NCBI RefSeq assembly: GCF_002572525.1
Contig: NZ_PDBS01000001.1
Coordinates: 1,798,001 to 1,862,000, forward strand
Source of the DNA: Natrinema sp. CBA1119
GTDB lineage: Archaea > Halobacteriota > Halobacteria > Halobacteriales > Natrialbaceae
Length of the DNA: 64,000 nt
Direction of reading: 5' to 3'
Numbering within the stretch: position 1 is the stretch's first letter; each line of letters begins with the position of its first letter. Under the pieces are notes generated by a model. It searched no databases. It was not told the origin of the DNA and saw only the letters and a list, made by a program, of their open reading frames with translations. The translations under genes were made by a program, and so were the position numbers. Below, one piece after another: positions 25,019 to 34,503 of the stretch.

Positions 25019-27072
25019 CGGTGTCCCTCCGCCGTGTCGCTCGCTCGAGTCAGTACCAGGGTGCCGTCAGCGAGCACGTTGCCGGCCCACGCGGGCGGGA
25101 CGACGGTCGTACTCTCGGCCTGTTCCAGGATCGCCGGCCCGGACACCGTCGCGCCGGGCGCGAGCCGATCCCGATCGAAGACGGTTGCTGACCGCGCACC
25201 GCCGGCGAAGTGCACTCGCCGGGTGCCGATGATATCGTCGCCCGCGCCGTCGTACCGGACGGTCGGCTCCGAGCCGGGAACTGTCGCCGTCGCGCGGAGG
25301 GTGACGATCTCGATCGATTCGTCCATCGCGTAGCCGTGGGCCCGCTCGTGGGCGTCGTGGAAGCGTTCCGCGACCCCGGCCGCGTCGAACTCGTCGTCGA
25401 CGGCGACCGTCAGCTCGAAGCTCTGGCCCGCGTACCGGCAGTCGGCGGCGCGCTCGACCCGCGCCGCGTCCGGATCGGACGCGTCCGCGAGGACGTCGGC
25501 CACGAGGTCGTCGTAGACGCCCTCGAGCTCGGCCGGATCGGCCGCCCGGAGCTCCGCCCCGACGGTACGGGCCGCGTCGTAGCTCTCGTCGGCCGCGAGG
25601 AGGCCGAAGGCCGACAGGACCCCGCTCGGTCGCGGGACGACGACCCGGTCGACGGACAGCGAGTCCGCCAGCGCCGCGGCGTGCATCGGCCCCGCGCCGC
25701 CGAAGGCCACGAGCGCGAACTCCCGGGGGTCGTGCCCGCGCTCGACGGTGACGGACCGGATCGTTCGCGTCATCGTCGCGTTCGCCACGCGGTAGACCCC
25801 GCGAGCGGCCTCGAGCGCGTCCCCGAGACCGGCCTCGTCCGCCAGTCCCTCGAGCGCGTCGCGGGCGGCGTCGACGTCGAGCGTCAGTTCACCGCCCAGC
25901 GCGGTGTCGGGGCCGATGTAGCCGAGCGCGACGGCGGCGTCGGTGACGGTCGGCTCGGTCCCCCCGCGACCGTAGCAGGCCGGGCCGGGATCGGCGCCCG
26001 CGGACTCCGGACCGACCCGGAGCGCGCCGCCGGGGTCGACCCAGGTGACGGAGCCGCCGCCCGCGCCGACGGTGTTCACGTCGACCATCGGCGTCCGGAT
26101 CGGTAATCCGTCGATTTCGGCGTCGGTCGTCCGCTCCGCTCGCCCGTCCCGGACGAGACTCACGTCGCTCGAGGTGCCGCCCATGTCGAAGGTGACGAGC
26201 CCCTCGACGTCGGCGTCGTCGACGGTCGCCGAAGCGCCGACGACGCCGGCGGCAGGCCCCGAGAGCGTCGTCGTCACGGCGCGCTCGCGGACCGTCTCGG
26301 AATCGGCGATGCCGCCGTTGGCCTGCATGATCCACGGTTCGGGGGCGCCCGCGGCGTCGGCTTTCTCGACCAGCCGGCCGACGTAGCCGTCGATCGCCGG
26401 TCGGAGGTAGGCGTCGGCGGCCGTCGTGGACGTCCGCTCGAACTCGCGGAACTCGGCGAGCACCTCGTGGGACGCGGAGATCGGGACCGCGAGTTCCTCG
26501 CGCAGCGTCTCGGCGACGACCCGCTCGTTGTCGGGGTCCGCATAGGCGTGTAGCAGGCAGACCGCGACCGCTTCGACCTCGCGCTCGCGCAGGCTCGCCG
26601 CGATGTCGCGGACCGCGTCGGCGTCGACCGGCCGTTCGACCCCCTCGGTCGTCGCCCGTTCGTCGACTTCGAACCGCAGCTCGCGAGGGACCAGCGGGTC
26701 GGGCTTCTCGGCCTCGAGATCGTAGAGATCGGGTCGGTCCTGGCGGCCGATCTCGAGGACGTCGCGAAAGCCCTCGGTCGTCACGAGCGCCGTCTTCGCG
26801 CCGTCGCGCTCGAGCAGGGCGTTGACCGAGACGGTCATCGCGTGTGCGAAGCCGTCGATCTCGCTCGGCGCGATCCCGGCGCGGTCGCAGGCCTTGTCGA
26901 TCCCTTCGAGGACGCCGACGTGCTGGTCGTCGGTCGTCGGCACCTTCGCGGTGACGAGCCGGTCGTCGACGGAGAGCGCCACGTCGGTGAACGTGCCGCC
27001 GACGTCGACGCCGATCCGCGTCTCGCCGTCGCCGGTCGCGCCTCCGTCCGCTCTCGGCTCACCTCCCGTCAT
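25015..27072 (-). CDS. hyuA: hydantoinase A / 5-oxoprolinase-type ATPase subunit
   Basis: A 685-residue HyuA family ATPase. RIGVDVGGTFTDVAL is the actin-like phosphate-1 motif, VTFDMGGTSSDVSLV is the second nucleotide motif, and NTVGAGGGSVTWVDPGGALRVGPESAGADPGPACYGRGG is the family signature. ATG 27072 is chosen because it overlaps the TGA of a leader ORF and has GGAGAGGAG just upstream; the earlier in-frame start lies before the promoter. It forms an operon with hyuB. The pair probably serves 5-oxoproline or hydantoin use as a nitrogen source. Confidence 0.9.
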
Positions 27073-27140
27073 CGATCCTTCTCCTCTCCGTGGCCCGCGG
27101 CCGATTCGCCGTCGAGCGATCCCGTCACGTGCTGTGTCAT
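27069..27140 (-). CDS. 23-residue leader ORF overlapping hyuA
   Basis: This ORF runs from ATG 27140 to TGA 27069, whose last bases overlap the hyuA start (ATGA). A TATA element at 27167-27170 lies 28 bases before its ATG, so it would be translated from a leaderless message, with hyuA reached by reinitiation or through its own GGAG site. The peptide (starting MTQHVTGSLDGESAAGHGEE) is hydrophilic with no recognised family. It may be a regulatory uORF; this is inference. Confidence 0.45.
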   Translation of the reverse strand: MTQHVTGSLDGESAAGHGEEKDR

Positions 27141-27166
27141 GGACAGACAGGGGGAGCCGAGGTAGG

Positions 27167-27170
27167 TATA
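27167..27170 (-). promoter_or_regulatory. TATA element of the hyu operon
   Basis: TATA (within ACTATACC, minus strand) is centred 28 bases before ATG 27140, the haloarchaeal spacing for a leaderless message. Confidence 0.45.
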
Positions 27171-27225
27171 GTTCACGCACTCGCCTCGCGAGTATATTCG
27201 CCCCGTCGCGGCCGCGCGCCGACGG

Positions 27226-27777
27226 TCAGTCGGTCCGTAACTCGACGGTGAGATCGCCGTCGTCGACGGTCGCGACGTACATCGTCACGAGAGTCGTGGG
27301 TGCAGCGCCGGTGGCGCTCCCCGGATTGAGTACCCGGACGCGACCGGCTGCGTGGCCCTCGTCTGCCGAGCGGAACTCGTCTAACGCGACGGTCTCGTCG
27401 ACCACCTCGTGGGTGTGACCGGCGACGGCGACGAGCGTCGCTTCGGCGTCCGCGCCCGCTTCCTCACGGGCCGTTTCGACGACCCGTTCCCGCCAGTCGC
27501 CCGATGATCCGTCGCCGTGGGTGACGACGAACGTCACGCCGTCGATCTCGAGGGTGGCCGTCGTCGGCACGTCGAGCGTCGCCGGATCCACGTTGCCTCG
27601 AACGGCCGTCAACTCGCCACCCGTGAGGTCGACGATCCGCTCGTACGCCCCGAACGACTCGAAATCGCCGGCGTGTATGGTGTGGTCGGCCGCCTCGATC
27701 TCGGTGACGACCCACGCGGGAATCTCCGGCTCTCGAGTGGGCACGTGGGTGTCGGAAACGATCGCGATACGCGTCAT
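27226..27777 (-). CDS. metallophosphoesterase (YfcE/MJ0936-like)
   Basis: A 183-residue calcineurin-like phosphoesterase. Metal-binding motifs are in order: SDTHVP (residues 8-13), HAGDFES, GNVDPA (most relatives have GNCD/GNVD), VVTHGDGSS and VAGHTHEVV. It is the YfcE/MJ0936 size and layout, enzymes that cleave phosphodiesters with Mn or Ni in vitro. Natural substrate unknown. Confidence 0.88.
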   Translation of the reverse strand: MTRIAIVSDTHVPTREPEIPAWVVTEIEAADHTIHAGDFESFGAYERIVDLTGGELTAVRGNVDPATLDVPTTATLEIDGVTFVVTHGDGSSGDWRERVVETAREEAGADAEATLVAVAGHTHEVVDETVALDEFRSADEGHAAGRVRVLNPGSATGAAPTTLVTMYVATVDDGDLTVELRTD

Positions 27778-27933
27778 AGCCGTGCGTTCGTCTGCAGTTC
27801 CGAAAAGCGTTCGTCAGCGGACGACCTCTAGTCGTCCGTCTCGCTCACTCGAGGACGGACTCGGGGCGAGTACCTCGCGGTCCGTAGCGGCGCGTTCGAA
27901 AGCGACACGTTCCCGGTCGCCGTGGACTATCGT

Positions 27934-29274
27934 ATGTGCCCGGACACCGACACCTCGAGCGATGACCCGGTTCACGTCGTCACCGCGTTCCTCCGCCATC
28001 GGGGCGACGTTCTCTGCTTGCGCCGCAGCGACGCCGTCGGCACCTACCGGGGCCGGTGGGGCGGCGTCTCCGGGTTTGCGGAGGGCGACCCCGACGAACA
28101 GGTTCTCGTCGAGATCCGCGAGGAGACGGGCCTCGAGATCGACGCCGTCTCGCTGGTCCGCTCCGGGCGGCCGGTCGCGTTCGAGGACCCCGCTCTCGAG
28201 CGCGAGTGGGTCGTCCACCCCTACCTGTTCGACTGCGACGCCCGGGAGATCGAGTTGAGCGAGGAACACGACGCCTTCGAGTGGGTTCCGCCGACCGCGA
28301 TCCTCGAGGCCGTCGGCGACGGCCGCGAGGGACTCGACGGCGAGACGGTCCCCGAACTGTGGACCGCCTACGAGCGGGTGGCACCCACCGTTCGATCGAT
28401 CGCGGCCGACGACGAGCACGGCGCTGCGTTCCTCTCGATCCGCGCGCTCGAGGTGCTGCGCGATCGAGCGGGGCTGCTCGTGGCCGAACGCGACTCGTCC
28501 GGTAGCGATTCCGAGGGTGAATGGGACGAACTCGCCGAACTCGCGGGCCGGTTGCTCGAGGCCCGGCCGTCGATGGCCGTCCTCCGGAATCGAGTGAATC
28601 GGACGATGGCCGGTGCGGACGGCGGTGCGAGTGCGGAGACAGGTGCAGCCGCGGTGCTCGAGTCCGCGTTGTCGAACGTCGACCGCGCGCTGACGGCCGA
28701 CGAGGAGGCTGCGAGAAACGCGAGCGAGCGCCTCGAGGGCAGCGTCGCGACCCTATCGCGGTCGGGGACCGTCCTCGAGGCGCTCCGGGCGGCCGAGCCG
28801 TCGCGGGTCTTCGTCGCCGAATCGCGGCCGGCTCGCGAGGGGATCGACGTCGCGGAACGGCTGGCCGAAACGACGGCGAGCACCGTGACGGTTCACATCG
28901 ATGCGGCGATCGCGCACGTGCTCGCCGGCGAGGACGTCGACCGCGTCGTGGTCGGCGCCGACACCGTCTCGCCCGACGGTGCCGTCGTAAACAAGACCGG
29001 AACGAGAGCGCTGGCGATCGCCGCCGACCGCGAGGGGATTCCGGTGTCCATCGTCGCGGCGACGGACAAGGTCTCGACCCGCGAGGCTGTGAACCTCGAG
29101 TCCGGCGACCGGGCCGCGGTGTACGACGGCGACGTCGGGATCGATGTGCTGAACCCGACGTTCGATGTGACGCCCGCCGACTGCGTGTCCGAAATCGTGA
29201 CCGAACGCGGCGCGCTCGAGCCCGATGCTGTGGGAGACGTGGCCGCGGAACTGCGCGGGCTCGAGGAGTGGTAG
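27934..29274 (+). CDS. Nudix domain fused to eIF2B-alpha-like domain
   Basis: A 446-residue fusion. Residues 10-145 are a Nudix domain (RGRWGGVSGFAEGDPDEQ then EIREETGLEID, with a slightly irregular Nudix box), and 150-446 are an eIF2B alpha/beta/delta-like domain related to ribose-1,5-bisphosphate isomerase (SRVFVAESRPAREGIDVAERLAE, VDRVVVGADTVSPDGAVVNKTGT, NPTFDVTPADCVSEIVTERG). ATG 27934 is preferred to GTG 27922. The fusion occurs in several haloarchaea and may link nucleotide hydrolysis with AMP/ribose-bisphosphate metabolism; the reaction is not known to me. Confidence 0.85.
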   Translation: MCPDTDTSSDDPVHVVTAFLRHRGDVLCLRRSDAVGTYRGRWGGVSGFAEGDPDEQVLVEIREETGLEIDAVSLVRSGRPVAFEDPALEREWVVHPYLFDCDAREIELSEEHDAFEWVPPTAILEAVGDGREGLDGETVPELWTAYERVAPTVRSIAADDEHGAAFLSIRALEVLRDRAGLLVAERDSSGSDSEGEWDELAELAGRLLEARPSMAVLRNRVNRTMAGADGGASAETGAAAVLESALSNVDRALTADEEAARNASERLEGSVATLSRSGTVLEALRAAEPSRVFVAESRPAREGIDVAERLAETTASTVTVHIDAAIAHVLAGEDVDRVVVGADTVSPDGAVVNKTGTRALAIAADREGIPVSIVAATDKVSTREAVNLESGDRAAVYDGDVGIDVLNPTFDVTPADCVSEIVTERGALEPDAVGDVAAELRGLEEW

Positions 29275-29527
29275 CGGTATTTGGATGCGGCTGCCCGTCG
29301 GGGCTCGTGACGCAGCGAATTTTCGACGTGAACGGATGTCCGTGAGGCTTTTGCGTCCGACGGGGGTATCATCGATCGGTGGCGATGACGAGAGTTACCC
29401 CCGCTTAGCCCCTTGTGATGATAGCTTTCACTGAGCCACCGTCTCAGCGTCCCGGAGACGCATCTTCGTGCATTCCTGTGGAATCCAAGGTAACGCGACG
29501 GATGCGTCCCGCGGTGACCGACCGCAA

Positions 29528-30031
29528 CTACCGCTCGAAATCACTCCAGCGTTCTCCCACGGCGAAACTGATCTCGTCCTCGTGGTCATCCGAGCCGAGA
29601 ACGACGGCGAGCAGTTCGCTATCCGTGTCCGTGATCGTCACTGTTTCGTCCGCACGTGTTTTCCCGGCGATGTCGAAGCCGTCAGCCAGTTCGACGGAAA
29701 CCTCGTAGTCGCCGATGGTTCCCCAGACCTGCTCGTACGCTGCCGTCGCGTTCGAGTTCCCGTCGTCTTCCTCGTCGTGCGATGCAACGTCGAACGCGTC
29801 CGAGAGAGCGATCTCATCGTCCGGACCGGCGATTTCGATCGTCCCGTCGATCGGCTCGTGGGTCCCGTTGAAGACGCTCACGTCCTCGAGTCTCTCGTTC
29901 GCCCTGGCCGAACACCCGGCCAGCCCGGTAACGGCCATCGTCCCGACCCCGATCAGGGTGCTTCGTCGAGTGACGCGACTCGTTTCGATCCCGTGCTCGC
30001 CGTTCGAACCGGCGTCAATTCGTTGTTGCAT
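29528..30031 (-). CDS. Tat-exported lipoprotein
   Basis: A 167-residue secreted protein. The N-terminus has a twin-arginine motif (SRVTRRSTLIGVGTMAVTGL) followed by the lipobox LAGC, so the mature protein starts at Cys near residue 40, lipid-anchored outside the cell. The mature part is acidic and beta-rich (DVSVFNGTHEPIDGTIEIAG), suggesting an immunoglobulin-like domain. No enzymatic motif is visible. Family not identified. Confidence 0.75.
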   Translation of the reverse strand: MQQRIDAGSNGEHGIETSRVTRRSTLIGVGTMAVTGLAGCSARANERLEDVSVFNGTHEPIDGTIEIAGPDDEIALSDAFDVASHDEEDDGNSNATAAYEQVWGTIGDYEVSVELADGFDIAGKTRADETVTITDTDSELLAVVLGSDDHEDEISFAVGERWSDFER

Positions 30032-30162
30032 AGCGGGACGTTACGACCGGTAGTATATCAATATGAAAGGGTAGTATCCGGGTCAGAAAACCCGCCAACG
30101 CGGTCAGTTTTCGGATCGAAATCGACCAAAGGTTCAATCTTGCCTCGTTCGTAGCGGTGCGT

Positions 30163-31104
30163 ATGCGTACCCAACTCGAGTCGTCGGTCGACAGTCTGGG
30201 CGTCCACGAGTCGGTCGACGACGTCTTTCCGCCGGGGGAGCTCGCGACGTCCCTCGCCGATCTTCCGATCGAGGTCGAAGTCATCGACGACGACGGGATC
30301 GCGGGTTGCGACGCGGTCGTCACCCTCGAGTACCGGGAGGCGTTCCTCGACCTGGAGTGGGTCCACTCGATTCAGGCCGGGGTCGACCGATTTCCGTTCG
30401 ACGACCTCGCGGAACGCGGCGTCGTCCTTACGAATAGCACGGGCATTCACGACCGGACCGTCGGCGAGACGGTCGCAGGCTACCTGCTCATGTTCGCTCG
30501 GCGGCTCCACGACCACGTTTCGAACCAGCAGGAACGCCGGTGGAACCGACCGGAATGGGATGAAGCGTTCACGCTCCCGGGGTCGACGGCCTGCGTCGTC
30601 GGCACCGGAACGCTCGGTCGCGGCGTCGCGGAAACGCTGGGTGCACTCGGGGTCCGCGTGACGGGGGTTCGCCGCTCCGACGATCCGGTTCCCGGCTTCG
30701 ACGAGATCTACGCGACCGAGCGGCTGCTCGAGGGGATCTCCAGCGCCGAGTTCGTCATCGTCACGGTCCCATTGACCGACGAGACGCACCATCTCTTCGA
30801 CGCCGAGTCGTTCGAGGCCATGCGCGACGACGCGTACTTCGTGAACGTCGCTCGAGGACCGGTCGTCGACGAACCGGCGCTGATCGACGCGCTCGAGGCG
30901 GATTCGCTCGCTGGGGCGGCCTTAGATGTGTTCGAGGAGGAGCCGTTGCCCGAAGAGTCGCCGCTGTGGGGAATGGACGAGGTACTAATCTCACCGCACT
31001 GCGCCGCGTACACGCGGGACTATTTCCGGGACGTGGGTGATATCGTCCGCGAGAACGTCGATCGGCTCGCGGACGGCGAGGAGTTCCACAACCGCGTGGT
31101 CTGA
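30163..31104 (+). CDS. D-2-hydroxyacid dehydrogenase
   Basis: A 313-residue NAD(P)-dependent dehydrogenase. The dinucleotide fold has VVGTGTLGRGVAETLGALGVRV, and the catalytic set is Arg in NVARGPVVDEPALIDAL, Glu in DVFEEEPLPEESPLW and His in ISPHCAAYT. N-terminal sequence such as WVHSIQAGVDRFPFDDLAERGVVLTNSTGIH matches the haloarchaeal enzymes acting on 2-oxoacids. ATG 30163 is preferred to GTG 30157. The exact 2-oxoacid cannot be told from sequence. Confidence 0.9.
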   Translation: MRTQLESSVDSLGVHESVDDVFPPGELATSLADLPIEVEVIDDDGIAGCDAVVTLEYREAFLDLEWVHSIQAGVDRFPFDDLAERGVVLTNSTGIHDRTVGETVAGYLLMFARRLHDHVSNQQERRWNRPEWDEAFTLPGSTACVVGTGTLGRGVAETLGALGVRVTGVRRSDDPVPGFDEIYATERLLEGISSAEFVIVTVPLTDETHHLFDAESFEAMRDDAYFVNVARGPVVDEPALIDALEADSLAGAALDVFEEEPLPEESPLWGMDEVLISPHCAAYTRDYFRDVGDIVRENVDRLADGEEFHNRVV

Positions 31105-31409
31105 CGGTGTCTCTGACGTAACATGGCCGAGAGCGCGGCTCGAGCGAACGCGAGAGTCGCGCGATCCGGGGGAGGGCAGGCGCTTCCCCTGTTTCGACCG
31201 CGAGCGAAGCCGTGCGCGGCGCGACGCGCCGCGAACAGTCGAACGGCCGAAGGCCGTGAGACGGGGTGAGCGAGCGGGCCGACGACTGACTCGGAACGAA
31301 GTGAGTGGAGAGGAGGGAGGAGTGCTTTTGATCGACCTTTTGCCGAGGGACGTCGCGCGTGCGGCAGCGACGCTGCCGCACGCGCGACAGACCGCAGAGC
31401 AAAAGGTCG
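31105..31409. repeat. intergenic cluster of triloop hairpins with a nested 75-bp palindrome
   Basis: The convergent gap between the dehydrogenase and engB holds CGCGGCGC-GAC-GCGCCGCG (31215-31233), ACGGCC-GAA-GGCCGT (31243-31257) and a 17-bp perfect stem GTCGCGCGTGCGGCAGC with GAC loop (31352-31388). The last is enclosed by GACCTTTTGC (31334-31343) and GCAAAAGGTC (31399-31408). No ORF is convincing. Confidence 0.75.
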
Positions 31410-32027
31410 TTAGAAGAACTTGAACAGATCGTCCCGCTCCTGCTCGTGCAGGTGGCTCCGGACGGCCTCGTTCAGCGGCTCGAGTTGCCCCTTCTTCGCG
31501 CTGATCGGCGCGATGGTCTCTTGCCACTGCTTCCAGGGCGGGTAGAGACCGAGGCGGTCACAGAGCGCGTCGAGTCGCTCGTCCTCGTCGTCGACCTTGT
31601 CCATTTTGTTGACGGCGACGATCGTCGGGATGTCGAGATCACGCAGGAAGTGAAACATCTCGACGTCGTAGGGGATTTCGTCGGGGCCGGAGTGGCGGTC
31701 GATGATGTCGATGACGCTCTTGCCGTCGACGACCAAAATGGCGACGAGGACGTTGTCGGCGTACTCCTCGAGATAGTGGACGATTTCGGTCTTAATCTGC
31801 TCACGGCGGTCCTCGTCGACGCCGCTCATGAAGCCGAAGCCGGGGAGGTCGGTGATGACGAAGTCCTCGGGGGCCCAGTCGTAGTGGTTAGGCGAGCGGG
31901 TGACGCCGGGTTTGCCGCCGGTGTCGAAGCTGTGGCCGGTCAGCTCGCGCATGAGCGTGGATTTGCCCACGTTCGAGCGGCCGACGAGGGCGATTTCGGC
32001 CCCTCGATTGGGGCGAGTATCGAACAT
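31410..32027 (-). CDS. engB: EngB/YihA-type GTP-binding protein
   Basis: A 205-residue small GTPase. G1 is GRSNVGKST (16-24), G3 is DLPGFGF, G4 is NKMD and G5 is SAKKG, with the TRSPN switch region typical of EngB. In bacteria EngB assists large-subunit assembly; archaeal homologues are presumed similar. A large palindrome begins one base after its stop codon. Confidence 0.92.
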   Translation of the reverse strand: MFDTRPNRGAEIALVGRSNVGKSTLMRELTGHSFDTGGKPGVTRSPNHYDWAPEDFVITDLPGFGFMSGVDEDRREQIKTEIVHYLEEYADNVLVAILVVDGKSVIDIIDRHSGPDEIPYDVEMFHFLRDLDIPTIVAVNKMDKVDDEDERLDALCDRLGLYPPWKQWQETIAPISAKKGQLEPLNEAVRSHLHEQERDDLFKFF

Positions 32028-32111
32028 ACATCGGTGTATGCGTCTCGTCCCTTTATATACTCTGACCGGGGGACGACTGCTCGGTCGCGCTCGCCGTCGT
32101 GCGGACGGGTC

Positions 32112-32585
32112 CTACACCACCGTTCCCGCGAGCAATCCGACGCCGAACGCGCCGGCGACGAGCAGCGCGACGGCGAGGAGCCGTCCGCTCGAGGATGCCT
32201 CCTCGAGGTCGACGTGGCGGCTATCGACGGCTATCTGGACGCCCTGCCAGGATAGTGAGGTGCCGCCGGCGAGCATCGCCGCGGCGATGAGCCAGGCGCT
32301 TTCGGTACCGGTGGCGATGGCGGACCGAACGGTCAGGAGAACGACGGCGACCGACAGGACGACGTTCGCCGCTCCGACGAAGACGTTCCACGGGACGGCC
32401 AGTCGGCCGACCGAGACCGAATCGGTGAGGCTGCCGGTGATCCACAGGAGCGACGCGAGGACGAGACCGGCGACGACCGTCGCGGTGACGGGGTCGGTGA
32501 GAACGTCGCGCCCGACGACTGCGAGCAGGCCACCGGCGAACACCAGTATCACCGCACCGGCTACCGAGGCGAGACGTCGTATCAT
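32112..32585 (-). CDS. four-span membrane protein
   Basis: A 157-residue hydrophobic protein with about five membrane segments (roughly 8-27, 35-53, 66-90, 95-115 and 135-155). Starts at ATG 32585, with GTG 32591 as an alternative. No family is recognised beyond a general haloarchaeal membrane protein. It is divergent from the DUF389 gene. Function unknown. Confidence 0.7.
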   Translation of the reverse strand: MIRRLASVAGAVILVFAGGLLAVVGRDVLTDPVTATVVAGLVLASLLWITGSLTDSVSVGRLAVPWNVFVGAANVVLSVAVVLLTVRSAIATGTESAWLIAAAMLAGGTSLSWQGVQIAVDSRHVDLEEASSSGRLLAVALLVAGAFGVGLLAGTVV

Positions 32586-32711
32586 ACGCACACTCCCAGA
32601 AATTACTATAAGAAAACGACGAAACGATTCGATCCCCTCGAGGCGGAACCGTCCGCCGCGGTGGGACGGAATGCCCCGGAGTTATGACCCCCCGCGGTCT
32701 CAAACGGACAC

Positions 32712-34004
32712 GTGCGGCTCGTACAGTTGACGGTACCGACGGGGAAGCGAGAGACGATCCTCGAGACCCTCGATGAGCGGGAGATCGACTACGTCGTGAC
32801 GGACGAGACCGGCAGCCGAAAGTACACGGCGGTCATCTATTTTCCGTTGCCGGACGCTGCCGTCGAACCGGTACTCGACGAGATTCAGGCGGCCGGCGTC
32901 GACGAGGACGCCTACACGGTTGTCGTCGACGCAGAGACGGTCGTCTCCCGCCGATTTGAGGCGTTACGCGAGGAGTACGAGGACGGCGACGTCGGCTCGG
33001 ACCGCATCTCGCGTCAGGAGCTGCAGGCGGAGGCCGACGATCTGACGCCGAGCTTTCCCGTCTACGTGGTGATGACGGTCATCAGCGCCGTCGTCGCGAC
33101 CGCCGGACTGCTGTTGGACTCGCCCGCGGTCGTCGTCGGATCGATGGTGATCGCGCCGCTGATCGGGCCGGCGCTGGGGGCCAGCGTCGGCACGGTGATC
33201 GACGACGAGGAACTATTTATCGAGAGCATTACCTACCAGATCCTCGGCGTCGTGGTCGCGATCGGGGCGGCGGCGATCTTCGCGGTTCTGGTTCGGTCGA
33301 TGAACATCGTCCCGCCCGACCTCGTCCTCTCGAGCGTCGGTGAGATCTCCGAACGGCTCGCGCCCGACTTACTGTCGCTCGCGATCGCGCTCGGCGCGGG
33401 CATCGCGGGGGTCGTCAGCATCGCGACGGGAACTTCCGTCGCGCTCGTCGGCGTGATGATCGCGGCAGCGTTGATTCCGCCCGCCGGTGTCGCGGGGATC
33501 ACGCTCGCGTGGGGACAACCGACGGCCGCGATCGGGGCGACGGTCCTCGTCCTCGTCAACCTGCTGTCGGTGAACCTCGCCGGTCTGTTGACGCTGTGGT
33601 ACGCCGGCTACCGCCCGGAGAACCTGTTCCAGATGGGCGAGACGGAACAGCGCGTTCGCCATCGGATCGTCGGACTCATCGTCATCGTCCTCGTCTTCGC
33701 GGTGTTCCTCGGCGCGATCACCTACGCCTCCTACGAGGCGGGAAACTTCGAACAGGACGCCCGCGACGAAGTCGAGACGGTCCTCACAGACGGTGAATAC
33801 GAGAGCTACGAACTGCTCGAGTTCGAGGTCGTGATGGACGACAACTACCCGTTCAGGAATCCGGATCGGGTGGTCGTGACGATCGGCGGGCCGCCGGGCG
33901 AGTCGGCACCCGAGCTGGCCGATATCCTCCACGAGCGAATCAACGATCACGCCGATCAGTCGGTCTCGGTCGAGATCAGGTACGTCGAAATCCTCAGACG
34001 GTAG
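32712..34004 (+). CDS. DUF389/TIGR00341 family membrane protein
   Basis: A 430-residue protein from GTG 32712. An ACT-like soluble N-terminal domain (1-85, RLVQLTVPTGKRETILETLDER) precedes about six membrane spans (115-345) with the DUF389 core PAVVVGSMVIAPLIGPALGASVG and ALVGVMIAAALIPPAGVAGI. The C-terminal 80 residues are soluble. Such proteins are presumed transporters, with no proven substrate. Confidence 0.87.
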   Translation: MRLVQLTVPTGKRETILETLDEREIDYVVTDETGSRKYTAVIYFPLPDAAVEPVLDEIQAAGVDEDAYTVVVDAETVVSRRFEALREEYEDGDVGSDRISRQELQAEADDLTPSFPVYVVMTVISAVVATAGLLLDSPAVVVGSMVIAPLIGPALGASVGTVIDDEELFIESITYQILGVVVAIGAAAIFAVLVRSMNIVPPDLVLSSVGEISERLAPDLLSLAIALGAGIAGVVSIATGTSVALVGVMIAAALIPPAGVAGITLAWGQPTAAIGATVLVLVNLLSVNLAGLLTLWYAGYRPENLFQMGETEQRVRHRIVGLIVIVLVFAVFLGAITYASYEAGNFEQDARDEVETVLTDGEYESYELLEFEVVMDDNYPFRNPDRVVVTIGGPPGESAPELADILHERINDHADQSVSVEIRYVEILRR

Positions 34005-34102
34005 CCCCTGTGGATTCGCGACTCGCCTGCGGTCAGTACCCCGTTCGGGAGCCGCCCTCAGTCCGTGACTTGACACTGACGAGACCGTCAGTTCGTCGCC
34101 CG

Positions 34103-34426
34103 CTATCGTCGAAGCCGCTCGAGGATCCTCGAGCGTCGAGATTCGGAGCCGGGCTTGGGCTCGGACCTGGGATCGGCGTCAGAACCGGTAGCGGTACTGT
34201 CGCGGCCGGTGCGACCGATCCGTCGCCGAAGCCACGTCCTCGGACCGCCGATCCGGTTGACGAGATACGTCGGGAAGTAGAGCGTCGCCGCGCCGAGCGC
34301 CAGAAATCCGATCCCTCCGACGAGCTGTCCGCTCCGAAGGAATCCGACGCCGACGACGAACATCGGTCCCGCCATCGAGATTCCAGCGGCGGTCTGGAGC
34401 AGCCAGAGAATACCCGGTCCCTTCAT
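34103..34426 (-). CDS. small membrane protein
   Basis: A 107-residue protein with two or three hydrophobic segments in the first 60 residues (ILWLLQTAAGISMAGPMFVVG and GGIGFLALGAATLYFP) and an Arg/Ser-rich cytoplasmic tail. No family is recognised. It lies between DUF389 (convergent) and the NOG1-type GTPase (same strand). Confidence 0.65.
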   Translation of the reverse strand: MKGPGILWLLQTAAGISMAGPMFVVGVGFLRSGQLVGGIGFLALGAATLYFPTYLVNRIGGPRTWLRRRIGRTGRDSTATGSDADPRSEPKPGSESRRSRILERLRR

Positions 34427-34503
34427 CGCGGGGTCTCGAGTTCGATCGCGACCATGGGTAGTGTGGTTCTTCTATTTTGCCTGCAGCGTAGGTGTGAGAT
34501 ATC

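Noticed and set aside
31105-31330. CRISPR-like repeats in the GAGCGAAG-rich gap
   Set aside because: Repeats are short, irregular and palindromic with no constant spacer length.
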